A stretch of DNA of 64,000 bases from Porphyra umbilicalis (taxonomy: Eukaryota; Rhodophyta; Bangiophyceae; Bangiales; Bangiaceae), in NCBI GenBank assembly GCA_002049455.2, contig KV919062.1, forward strand, positions 32,280 to 96,279, written 5' to 3'. Of this stretch, positions 45,301 through 54,645 are shown piece after piece. The translations under genes were made by a program, and so were the position numbers. Each line of letters opens with the position of its first letter. Positions within the stretch are counted from its first letter, which is position 1. The notes beneath the pieces were generated by a model. That model was not told where the DNA came from. It saw only the letters and a program-made list of their open reading frames with translations, and did not search any database.

Positions 45301-46521
45301 AACGCCAAGATGGACAAGGAGATGTACATCAACCATCCGGAAGGCACCGAGCCGGGGGAGGCACATGAGGTCTTCCGTCTCAACCTAGCTCTGTATGGGA
45401 CAAAGCAGGCGGGGCGTCTGTGGGGCATCAAGCTCGACAAAGAGCTCAAGGCTATGGGGGCAGACCGGTCCAAGGTGGACCCGTGCCTCTACACGTGGAG
45501 CCACCCGGTGCACGGGCTGGTTTACATCCTCGTCTACGTGGACGATCTCATCGTTGCGGGCAAGAGCCTCGACGGGGTTCAAGCGGTAAAGAACTCGGTG
45601 TCGGCGACGTTCGACGTGCGCGACATGGGGGAGGTCAAGGACTTCATCGGCATGAAGGTAATGCGAGACCGGGCGGCCAAGACGCTCACCCTGAGCAGCC
45701 CGGGGCATGTTATCGCACTCCTTGAGGCGTTTGGAATGTCCAACTCCACGCCCAACAAGACGCCAATGGTGTCGGGGGCCAAGCTGGCCAAGACGGGGGA
45801 GAACCTCTTGCCCGACGGCAACCGATATGCCGAACTTGTCGGCTCCCTGCTTTATCTCTCTACAACGACGAGGCCGGACATTGCCTTTGCCGTGGGCGTG
45901 CTGTCGCGCTACATGGCCTGCCCCGAGGAGGACCACATGCGCGCGGCCAAGGGGGTGCTTCGGTACCTTCGCGGGGCTACGCGCCTCGGGGTCGCGTACG
46001 GCACCTACAAGCCTCTCTAAGGGTACGTCGACGCCGACTGGGCGGGCGACGTCGACGCTCGTCGGTCGACGACGGGTTTCATCTTCACACTCAACGGCGG
46101 GCCGGTCTCGTGGGCGAGCAAGCGCCAGTCGACGGTGGCAACGTCGACGGCTGAGGCCGAGTACGTGGCCGCCGCGATGGCGACTAAGGAGGCCCTTTGG
46201 CTTCGCAAGCTCGTATCGGCGCTTGGCGTCGACGGCGGTGCCGTTCCCATGGGGGGAGACAACCAGGCGTGCCTGGCGCTCGTCAACAACCCCGAGGCAA
46301 CGGGGCGCACCAAGCACGTGGACGTCGCGTACCACATGGTGCGCGATTACGTGGCGCGCGGCGACGTGACCTTTTACTTCCTGCCGAGTGCTGAGATGCC
46401 CGCGGACGGGCTCACCAAGGCGCTGCCGGGGCCGGCGTTCAAGGCCTTCCGTGACGCAGCGGGTGTCGGGCCCGACTTGGGCGTGGCGGCGGGCGCGCTT
46501 GAGCCCGACCTGGCGTGCTAA
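42349..46521 (+). pseudogene. Copia gag-pol polyprotein, element 2 (one nonsense codon)
   Basis: Starts at ATG 42349 (MSEYGRYGGPRFAQLDDDYK); the frame is open further upstream through the LTR but without ATG support. Motifs by residue: CCHC knuckle 225-238, protease DSG with Asp 298, integrase zinc site His443/His448 and Cys479/Cys482, integrase Asp508, Asp570, Glu606 (D-61-D-35-E spacing), RT YVDD with Asp1065/1066, RNase H in the last ~170 residues ([23 protein letters not shown]). TAA at 46018-46020 replaces the CAA still present in element 1, just before the RNase H YVDADW motif. Everything else looks functional. A -1 or readthrough signal is not apparent at the TAA. Confidence 0.95.
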
Positions 46522-47373
46522 CGCACGTCGTCACACTGCCCGGCTTTGGGGCGCTAAAGGGCTTTAGCGCATCCGGCTGGGCGGGCCCGGGCGCCGATTT
46601 CAAGTATTCGGGCCCGGATGTCGCGGCCTGGAAGATCGTTCCGGGGCCGACACGTGGCGCAGTTGCAACACGTGGCGCTGTTGCAACACGTGGTGCCGTT
46701 GCAACACGTGGTGTCGGTGCAACACGTGGCGATGGGGCTAAAGTGCTTTGGGCCCTCTTCTGGTGGTGCCCGACGGGCCGGATGTGGTCGTACGGGCACC
46801 CGGACGGGTCGGGCGTGGTCAGGGCACCTGCCCGGTCCTTCCTGGGCCCTTTCCGAGGTCGGTTGAAAAACCGAGTTGTGGAAGGGGTCTAAAGGGCTTT
46901 AGCCCCGCCGTGAGAATGGTCACTGTGGGGGTGGTGCCCGATGGACCGGATGGGGTCCTACGGGCACCAGGGAGGCCCGGAGATGCCTTCGGCATCCTCG
47001 CGGGCCTGTTTTGGCCCCATCGGAGGTCGGTTGAAAAACCGACCTCTGGACATGAAGCTAAAGGGCTTTAGACCCCCGGCCAGAATGGTCACTGTGGGGG
47101 TGGTGCCCGATGGACCGGATGGGGTCCTACGGGCATCAGGGAGGCCCGGAGGTGCCTCTGGCATCCTCGCGGGTCTGCTTTGGCCCCATCGAAGGTCGGT
47201 TGAAAAACCGACCTCTGGACATGGGGCTAAAGGGCTTTAGACCCCTCTGCATGAAAGGGGTCTAAAGGGCTTTAGACCCCTCGGTCAGATGGTCCCCGGA
47301 GAGCCTTGCATGGACTTTCGATGACGGGAATTTGACCAGGTGGGAGGAATTATCCCAGGGGTACTGGGGGGAG
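46522..47373 (+). repeat. 3' non-coding repeats of copia element 2
   Basis: About four and a half 18-bp units of the GTTGCAACACGTGGCGCT type lie at 46653-46736. They are followed by a ~169-bp tandem repeat: AGAATGGTCACTGTGGGGGT at 46913 and 47082, with diverged copies before and a short one after. Each unit ends GGTTGAAAAACCGA...CTAAAGGGCTTTAG, and both of these boxes are small inverted repeats. A polypurine tract GGGGGGAG (47366-47373) abuts the right LTR. Confidence 0.85.
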
Positions 47374-47740
47374 TGTGAAGTGTACTTCCGCAGTCCCCCA
47401 GGGACAATTGGCCCTTGCGTAAGTCGTAAGTCTTTGTATTTGTGTGGTGACACTGCATGTACTTGATTGTAGATCTTTCAGCGGGGAACCCATTAGGGGT
47501 TGAGCCCCGGGGGAGATTTGTGTGGGGAGCGGCGCCTGGAGTGTGAGGCTGTGGGCGCCCTCCGGAGGTGCGGGAGCTGCCCTGGGAGGTGCCGTGCGGG
47601 CCTTGTCGGCCGCGCCATTGGGGGTGCCTGGGAAGGCCCTGCGGCTGAGGCGGCCTGGGGGATATCAGGCACGCCTCCGCAGGCCTGGGAACGCAGTGCC
47701 AAGTAAAAGAACGCACCCACTCAACATCATCGACTACACA
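47374..47740 (+). repeat. Right LTR of copia element 2
   Basis: 367 bp. Four substitutions relative to the left LTR, about 1.1 percent; two of them lie in the last 20 bases (TCAACATCAT, ACTACACA). Confidence 0.95.
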
Positions 47741-47745
47741 TCCGC
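47741..47745 (+). repeat. Target-site duplication, right (TCCGC)
   Basis: Exact copy of 41821-41825. Reading through it restores the Ty3-type pol frame. Confidence 0.95.
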
Positions 47746-48684
47746 CGCATGCTGGACCAGCACAAGGCAATGTGGACGGGCCAGGCGCTCGGCGTCATCA
47801 AAGCCACCCAGCACCGCATCGACCTCAACGCCGGCGCCCGGCCCGTCCGCTTCGCGCCGCGCCGCGCGGGGCACACGGCGCGGGAGGCCGAGACGGCCGA
47901 GGTCAAGCGGCAGCTGGAGGCGGACGTCATCGAACCGACGTCGTAGGAATGGGGCTTCCCAGTCGGGCTGGTCCCCAAGAAGGATGGCACCCTCCGCTTC
48001 TGCGTCGATTATCGACTGCTGAACGTCGTCACCAAGAAGGACTCGTACCCGCTGCCCCGGATGGACGAATGCATCGACAGCCGCGGTGAGGCGACCATCT
48101 TCTCGACGTTGGATTGCAACGCCGGCTACTGGCAGGTTGCCATCGCACCCGAAGATCGGGAGAAGACGGCTTTCGTGTGCGACGAGGGCGCGTACCAGTA
48201 CAAACGGATGCCGTTCGGCCTAACAAACGCCCCGGCGACGTTCCAGCGGGCGCTGGACATCATCCTCTCCGGGGTGAAGTGGCAAAGCTGCCTCATCTAC
48301 CTCGACGATGTCATCGTGTACTCCAAGACGGAGGAGGAACACGTCGGTCACGTCCACCGCGTTCTGCGCCTGCTTCGCGAAGCGGGAGTGACACTCCGCC
48401 TGCCCAAGTGTCGGTTCTCTCGGAAGACAGTGGAGTACCTCGGACACGAAATCAAACCGGGCCGGCTTGGCGTGATGGACGCGCACACTCGCGCCCTGCG
48501 CGAGGCGCGCTTCCCCACGACCCGCACGCAAGTACGGAGTTTTGTGGGGATGTGCAACGTCTTCCGCCGGTTCGTGCCGAACTTCGCAAGGATGACGGCG
48601 CCATTGACGGACCTCATGGGGTCCACGGCCCCTGTCATGGTGCCCCCCGCCACGCCGCTGGTTTGGTGGCGGCAGTGGCAATAA
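47746..48684 (+). pseudogene. Ty3-type pol, 3' part: reverse transcriptase (truncated, one TAG)
   Basis: Continues the 40341-41825 frame. It begins with the connector seen before Ty3 RTs (HRIDLNAGARPVRFAPRRAG), then the RT palm/fingers: VPKKDGTLRFCVDYRLLN, FSTLDCNAGYWQVAI, KRMPFGLTNAPATFQRALD, and the catalytic YLDDVIVYS. TAG at 47944-47946 interrupts just before EWGFPVGLVPKKDG. The thumb region reaches MCNVFRRFVPNF and LTDLMG, then homology ends near 48660, before the RNase H tether. RNase H, integrase and the 3' LTR are missing, so the element is 3'-truncated. Confidence 0.9.
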
Positions 48685-48689
48685 CCTGC

Positions 48690-50900
48690 GGGATGGCGTC
48701 ATCACTTAGCCTGGAAGAGGGGGCGGGGTGAGGTCAGGGAAAAAGGGAGGCATGCAAAGTGGAAAGGCAGGGTGACGTGAAGGAGAATGTCACGGGTGGG
48801 GGTGCTAAGCGGTGAAACGGACCCAGTCCAGTGCTTGTGACCATACTGAGTCAATCTACGCAAGACCGCAACGGATCAGCGGTGAAAACAATAACGCGCC
48901 ACGAGGGAACGGAGGGTGGGACGAGCACCGCGCGACAGTGTCAGATGTCTAATATCCCCACGGATCAGAACAACTCTCTTTAAGGAGGATACCAGAGACG
49001 CTAGCTGGGCAGGGACCACCGCAGGACCCACGCACCGCGGATTGCAACTCATGGCGTCCGGCAGGCTCGCCTCCCGAGCCGCCAATGGCACCAAAACACG
49101 AAAGGCAACGAACATCGTCCTGTTCACTGTCCCGTGAGGGATTCTCCATGAGCTGGTACCACGTTGGGCGACAGGACCGGGCGCGATGCCCTCGGCCAGT
49201 CCAGCAATCCGCTCCTGCATCTCCTGTCCTCTGTCGCGGGCGGTTCCGAGCGATCCCACTGAGCCTGCGGTGCGCAACCGAACTACGTTGGTACCGCCAA
49301 CTACCGCCAATTACTTGGCGACCGCGTAGTGGAGTCTGTCTCTAAGTAGAAGTATAGCACCGTCTGTGCTTCTTATACGCAATGTCGTTGGTGTGTGCCA
49401 TGATTCACTTTTCGAAGCATGTGACGAGTTGATCCGACAGACTGTTGAAATGCTGAAAACGACAGAAACTCCATGTATTGTTGACCTCCAAAAAATGGCG
49501 GTTGCAGAGTGGTTGCAATCATTTAACACGTACGTGGACCAATGGAAATGCTAGGAGCCATGTGAGCTCCTTACACAGTCTCCTCATGCAGCTCTGCGCA
49601 CTGGAAACGCACATCAGGATCTCAAGAAATCTGAAGAAATTTGTTGATCTCAAGAGAAATCACAAGTCTGGCCCAGAACAATCTCCATGCCCTCTTTAGG
49701 CCCAAGCAAGCGGCATGAAAATCTCAGGAAATCTCATTGTGGGTTGCAATGGCTCTGCGTGACTCCTGCAAGACACGTTGATTGGCTTGCAAGATTACTG
49801 GCGGCAACTCCCAGCCAATAGTTTGATCGTGGCTTATCGAACAGCCAATCCGACTTTATTTCTATGCTTTGTCGTCGGCTCTGCCTCCGTTCTCCCTGCA
49901 ACCGCCATATTTTGGAGGTTACCAATAACTGACACCCACGATCTCCGACCTTGGTGGAGCGACCAACTACCAGAGGGGTCCCACTCGTCCTGTTCCTCCC
50001 CACCCACAACCAAGAGACTATTCTACCGCTTAGTGGCATCAAATGATGCTTGGTGGTGCATCAATTGATGCACCCTCTCACAGGGCCAGACAACGACGGT
50101 TTAACCCCCCATTTTCTGGCGTCTGGAGCAGCCCCCGTTTGTACCCGAGATACAATGGCTCTGAGTTCCCCCAAGAGTATTGATGCATCTCTGAGTTCTT
50201 TTCTGTTGACAAAAGGAGCGTACGAGGCCGGAAAGCACGAAAAAGGAAGCGCAACAAAAGTGCATCAAATGATGCCCAGGGCATCAAACGATGCACTCGG
50301 TAGAATGGACACAAGCCTCTTCGTCGCCACATTTAGCGTGTCACCTACGTTCCACTACTGCCGCGTGCGCGGTGTAGAAAGCTGCTCTTGACGAGTGGCC
50401 CTGGACTGCCTCTGGTGCCGAAACGGACCTACAATGGGCCTCGTCCTTATGCCAGTGGGGTCCGGCTCTCGTGCCTACGACAACGTTCATGCATGGTGTT
50501 GTTTTACCGCTCTATATGCCACGTCAGGCCACTAGAAGTTGTCTGTGGTACGCCGGGCAGGTTGCCGCGTGGTAAGGCGCACCAGTGATCCGCCTTCTAG
50601 TCGCTTGGTGGCCACTTGCAAACTAACGCTGGCATGCAGACACCACCACCGTGACAGGCCGCTTCATGGCACCACGCTCCGCTTCATGGCACCACGGGTG
50701 CCCAGAATCTGGGTGTAGCGTGATTGACACGGCGCGAGGCCACTGTTGATTGTCTCGACCTATCCCCCTCACCCATTTTAGGGTTGCTGCCGCTACGCGA
50801 GCCGCTTTGGGTCTGAGGCTTTAAAAACATAAATCTCGTGCTCTGTGTGCCGTGCACGTGCCGCGGAGTGTCGTTAAGACAGTGTCAGCTGCGCCGCCAG
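48690..50900. other. AT-richer intergenic stretch without a recognised gene
   Basis: Follows the truncation of the Ty3-type element. Short frames only, none with domain features. It contains the GCATCAANTGATGC palindrome group (50036-50294). GC content is clearly lower than in the flanking transposons, so short random frames are less frequent. Confidence 0.45.
50036..50294. repeat. Four copies of 14-bp palindrome GCATCAANTGATGC-like
   Basis: Copies: 50036-50049 (GCATCAAATGATGC), 50058-50071 (GCATCAATTGATGC, within the 20-bp perfect palindrome GGTGCATCAATTGATGCACC at 50055-50074), 50262-50275 (GCATCAAATGATGC) and 50281-50294 (GCATCAAACGATGC). They form two close pairs ~200 bp apart, each pair spaced by 19-22 bp. 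Confidence 0.85.
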
Positions 50901-50917
50901 CTACCGCCAGTTGGTCA

Positions 50918-50923
50918 TATAAA
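50918..50923 (+). promoter_or_regulatory. TATA box (TATAAA) upstream of the 51092 gene
   Basis: CATATAAAGC at a suitable distance (~174 bp) from the ATG at 51092, with a pyrimidine-rich stretch between (50955-51080) as in many 5' leaders. Confidence 0.5.
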
Positions 50924-51474
50924 GCTGGTACGGTCACTCCTGGTGCATTCATTCTTTGCCACTCCTTCCCCTCTCTGCGCTGCCATCCAACCCTTGTCAT
51001 TTTGTTGTCCTCGTTCGAGCACACGCGCCCTCCCGTCCCCCCGCCCACTTTCTATTTACTCACGTGACCCTGTTGCCTGCCTCTTGCGGCGATGGGGCTC
51101 TCTGTCACTGGCAACGCCGACGACGGTTTCACGTCCCGCCCATGCCACGAGACTGAGGCGGAGCTAGATGTTCTTTACGTGGACGCGCTGGATCTTGACG
51201 GTGATGTCGCGACGTCAACCTACGGCGGTAATGCCAAGGCCCTGCGTGAGGCCAAAGTGCCTATTGACGTGGACGACCCGGCGTCGTGGGCGACAAATGC
51301 GCTTTCGTTCATTTCTGGCTCTGAGACTGCCGGACCGCCGCCGCAGCTGCTCAAGGTCGGTAGTGCACTGTGTGTTGTGCTGTTCGACCAGAAGAAGAAG
51401 GTACGGGAGGAGGAGGCCAAGGCCACTCACGGTTCGGCGCCGGCCGTGGCGGCAAAGCTCATTCACAAGGTGCC

Positions 51475-51690
51475 GTCTGTCGGCTAGGTGGCGTCTCTTG
51501 GCAGAGCGGCGTCGGGCGGCGAGTTGTTGTCTGTCGGCAAAGTGGCGTCTCTCGGCGGGGCGGCCTTGGGCGGCAAGGTATCGTCTGTCGACAATGTGGA
51601 GTCTCTCGGTGGGGCGGCATTGGGCGACGGATCCATGTCGGGTCGTGGGGTGGTGTCGAGCTGAGGGGCGAAGTCGCTCGGCGGGGCGGC
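51475..51690 (+). repeat. ~51-bp coding repeat, four units, two with stop codons
   Basis: Units share GTCTGTCGGC, GTGGCGTCTCT.GGC and GGGGCGGC. They encode VG-x-VASLGGAALGGK-like peptides. The first unit carries TAG and the last carries TGA, while the two middle ones are open. Confidence 0.7.
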
Positions 51691-53313
51691 TGTGCCGGTC
51701 GGCCGCCAGATGACAGTCGCGAAGGCCGCCAAAGGCGCTCGTCTGGAAGTGATGGCCCGCATGCAAGCGGCAGGCTGTGAAAGCCACGACATCGTTGCCT
51801 CAATTGTCGCTGCTCGCGAGGCGCAGCATCAGATACAGTGGTCGCCAGCAGCTGCAGCTGCTGTGTCAGTCCCTGGGAATGATCACAGGAAGACGATGGC
51901 ACCGGCCGCGTCGAATCTTGACACGGTCGCGGACCTATCCGGGAACGAGCGCTCCGAGACGCGGACGCCAATGGCACTCGGTGCTCCGGTCACGGTGGCA
52001 ATGCCGCCGCCCCAGCGCTCGCCGTTCCGCACGGACAAGTACCGGAGACTTCCTCGCGTCCACCCGCGTGGGTTCGTGCGCAAGGCGCCTGTCTTACAGG
52101 TAGCAGGCGCGAGTGCGAATCCTCGACGCCTCCGCGCACTTACCCGTCGGACAGTTCTGACACTGAGAATGTGACGATTGAGGAAGTCGTCCGCGACAGC
52201 GACTTTGACGGAGTCGATAGCGTCACTGCAGCAGACACATCTGAAGCCAATGTGGCCCATGAAATCGGTGATGCTGTCATCAGCGCAGTACCAGCGGCGG
52301 TTGCAAATACTGGCTCCCTGATCGCGCAAGAGGGCAATACGGCGGCAAGCAGTCCTACTTGTTTGCCGGCGGACGGCACCCAATAATCAGCGTCTGCCGC
52401 ACCGGACGGCGTCAAGCAGCAGGCGAAAAGCATCCTTGGCAAGCGTTCGAAGCCGCGGCAGCACGGTGGCGAGGAGGTGGCGTCCATGGCGACCCCGGCG
52501 GTACGCGTGTCGAGCGCGGCAGATGAGCTTGCTCAGCAGCTAGCCGCGCGTAGCCGCAATTCACGCTTGTGCCCCGCCGCCTTATGGTTTCCCGAAGCTC
52601 AGTCCGTTCTTGCTGCTTCGCAGCGCTCATCGGCGGACCGTGGTCCTCCGTCGGCGGCTCCGCCTCTCTGGCAGAATACTGGTCCTGGGCGCGTTACTGC
52701 GAGCTCTGGTGTGGTGCAGTCGCGCACCGCGACCCGCCCCCCGTCTCTGCCTCGTGGCTCCACTTCTGCTCAGCGGACTATTGACGCCTTTCATTTTTCA
52801 ACACGCGACGAAGACGAAAGCAGTAGCGACATGGACGACGATGCGCTCGTGGCGTCATATATCACGCCGCCGATTTCCCCGACGGCGTCGCCTGGAAGCA
52901 CCCACCCAGGCTCGGCGCGGCGCCATTGTTACAGCGCCACGCGCGCTTCGCGCGCAGCCGCTGCGGCTAAGACTCCGGCTTCTCAAGTGCAGCACGAGTT
53001 GGATGTGACTACAACTCGTGACATCCATCACGTCGTGCGCAACAGCTTTTCATCTGCGTGTCTAGAGCTGATGCGAACACGCGCAGAGCTCATAGTTGTT
53101 AAGTCCCAATCTGCTTCGACACTTCGGCGTACTGACGGTGTCGCCGCCGCCTCCAAAGGTTCCGGGTCACGTGACGGGGTCGTGGTAGAGCGCTTGACGC
53201 TGTTGCATAGTGCGCTTGCCGACCTCGGCGACCGTCTGTCGACGGCACGCACGGGGGACGGAGATGCTGGTCCTGCTGACACCAACTCGACAACCATCAT
53301 TCGCGATATCAAC

Positions 53314-53441
53314 GTATGTTCACTGTTGGTACGTGTGAGTGGGGACGGGAGCATTCGTGCTGTGGGGTATGACCCGCTCCCAGCATCTGACACGCCTCGG
53401 CACACTGTCGGCTGCCACGGCTCTGGCCTTTCTCTGAACAG
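53314..53441 (+). other. Spliceosomal intron (128 bp)
   Basis: Donor AAC|GTATGT, acceptor TTTCTCTGAACAG|GTG with a pyrimidine-rich run ahead. Removal keeps the frame in phase 0 and ends in a short exon with a stop at 53502-53504. Without splicing the frame runs into a cysteine/arginine-rich tail and stops at 53463. Confidence 0.65.
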
Positions 53442-53865
53442 GTGTTGCTGCTTGAGGCGCTAGTGGCCGAGATTCACGCGGCCTTTACCTCGGCCGAGGT
53501 TTAGTGGGGGGCTCAACTCCGTCGTCAGGTGGTTGCTGCCCAGAATGCGCGCATTGAGGTCGTGTGTGCTTTTGTTTTCCCTGTCTTACATGTTTGATGC
53601 CGGGTTTCTCTAGTGCGAGACTGTTTTGTTTGCATCTGGCTTCGCTGTCCGTCGTGCCCTCTATTGGCACTTCGAGAGCAGTGTTGCTGGTGCAGTCAGG
53701 GCAAGCTCGTAGAAGAGAACCGTGGCCATTTTTGTAGCGATGAAACGTGGCGCCACATGAGCTGGAGCGGTCAGGAGGATGCAATTCTCCAGGTCCGGGC
53801 TCAACAAAAATGTACTGGTTTTTCAATATGCTGTCCGAAGTAGGGTTGCTCAGAACGCCCGGGGC

Positions 53866-54192
53866 GTCGTTATGGGCGTCGTAAAGGGCGTCAACAGGGC
53901 GTCATTCGGGCGTCGTGCGCCCCGAGCGCCCCAACTCAAAAAGGCGTCAGCAAAGCGTCGTGAAGAGAAAGTTATCAGGGCGGGCTACATGATTCAGCAG
54001 GTTGCGGCTGTGCACCTGGGTTGGGGACAGGCACCCAGTCTTGACACAAAAACGACGTAAGAATGCAAAATATGGGTGCCACTTGACCCATATTGCGATT
54101 ATTAAGGGTGCTACTTGGGGCGTCGTGAGGGCGTTTTTGCTGCTTAATGGGGCGTCAGAATGGCATCTTATCCGTCGCGCCCCCGAAATAGG
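53866..54192 (+). repeat. Irregular array of GGGCGTC(G) heptamers
   Basis: Five GGGCGTC units fall within 53867-53915 at 9-12-bp spacing. More (AAAGCGTCGTGA, GGGGCGTCGTGAGGGCG, GGGGCGTCAGA, GGGGCGTCGTG) are scattered to 54192, and one is inverted as CGACGCCC at 54278-54285. It is not a simple tandem repeat. Confidence 0.6.
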
Positions 54193-54263
54193 GGCGTCGT
54201 GTGAAACCCTAGTGCAACGGTTATGATCGGCATTACATCTTACCAAGCGGCTACGCCAGAACC

Positions 54264-54294
54264 CCTAACCAAGGCTACGACGCCCTTGGTTAGG
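54264..54294. repeat. 11-bp stem hairpin
   Basis: CCTAACCAAGG and CCTTGGTTAGG around a 9-nt loop CTACGACGC. A T9 run follows ~40 bp later, so a small RNA or terminator role is conceivable but unsupported. Confidence 0.7.
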
Positions 54295-54487
54295 CCGTCA
54301 ACGGGGCTTGTCACGGCAGATCGGCCCGTTTTTTTTTTGTGAACTCGCGAGCGAGATCAGTGCACCTGTACCAGTGGAAAACAGAAGTCCCGTCCGTTGA
54401 AGGTCTGTTCGAAATGGACATTCGAACAGAAGGGCTGTCTGTTCAGACTGTTTGCTGTAGCGACGCTGCGGTCGGGGCCGTGCCGGT

Positions 54488-54645
54488 CTTCGTCGCTGAA
54501 GGAAACAGCCTCAACACACAGCCCTTCGGTTCAGGCGCTTGTTCCCGAACAAGCCCTCAACAAACGCGATTCTGTTCCAGTCCCGTTCGGACGCACGGAC
54601 CTGGATCGCGAGATTTCGAAAGAAACGGGCGGATCAGCAGAGGGA
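54488..54645 (+). repeat. Dispersed repeat copy B
   Basis: Plus-strand counterpart of 3925-4092. Sequence from CGTCGCTGAAGG through CAACAAACGCGATTCTGTTC to GAAACGGGCGG is shared. Confidence 0.65.

Larger units (their letters stand above)
41826..47740 (+). mobile_element. Ty1/copia retrotransposon, element 2 (complete, nearly intact)
   Basis: A 5915-bp element with two 367-bp LTRs (TG...CA) that differ at only 4 positions, flanked by TCCGC. It has the same primer site, polypurine tract and gag-pol design as element 1, but an unrelated 5' LTR half and different 3' repeats. A single nonsense codon (46018) separates it from an intact polyprotein. It sits inside Ty3-type pol, so it is younger than that element. 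Confidence 0.97.
51092..53504 (+). pseudogene. Unknown gene with a well-formed last intron; coding frame broken
   Basis: The reading starts at ATG 51092 (GLSVTGNADDGFTSRPCHET) behind a TATA box. The frame meets TAG 51485-51487 and TGA 51661-51663, both inside a 17-residue repeat (LSVGKVASLGGAALGGK-like, 51475-51690), and resumes to 52174. Protein-like sequence then continues in the -1 frame (YPSDSSDTENVTIEEVVRDSDF) with TAA at 52384-52386, on to 53313. There a 128-bp intron (GTATGT...GAACAG, 53314-53441) joins in phase to a last 20-codon exon (VLLLEALVAEIHAAF...). Composition is Ser/Ala-rich with acidic patches. I recognise no family. Upstream introns could remove some of the breaks, since AAG|GTACGG at ~51399 and CCGCCAG at ~51707 are possible sites; otherwise it is a pseudogene. 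Confidence 0.5.

Noticed and set aside
46018..46020. Programmed readthrough or recoding at the TAA of copia element 2
   Set aside because: Element 1 has CAA at this codon, so a simple C-to-T mutation explains it. No stem-loop or slippery site was seen.
52095..52125. tRNA T-arm-like sequence (GAGTGCGAATCCTCG)
   Set aside because: No D-arm, anticodon arm or acceptor stem can be built around it, and it lies in a protein-like frame.
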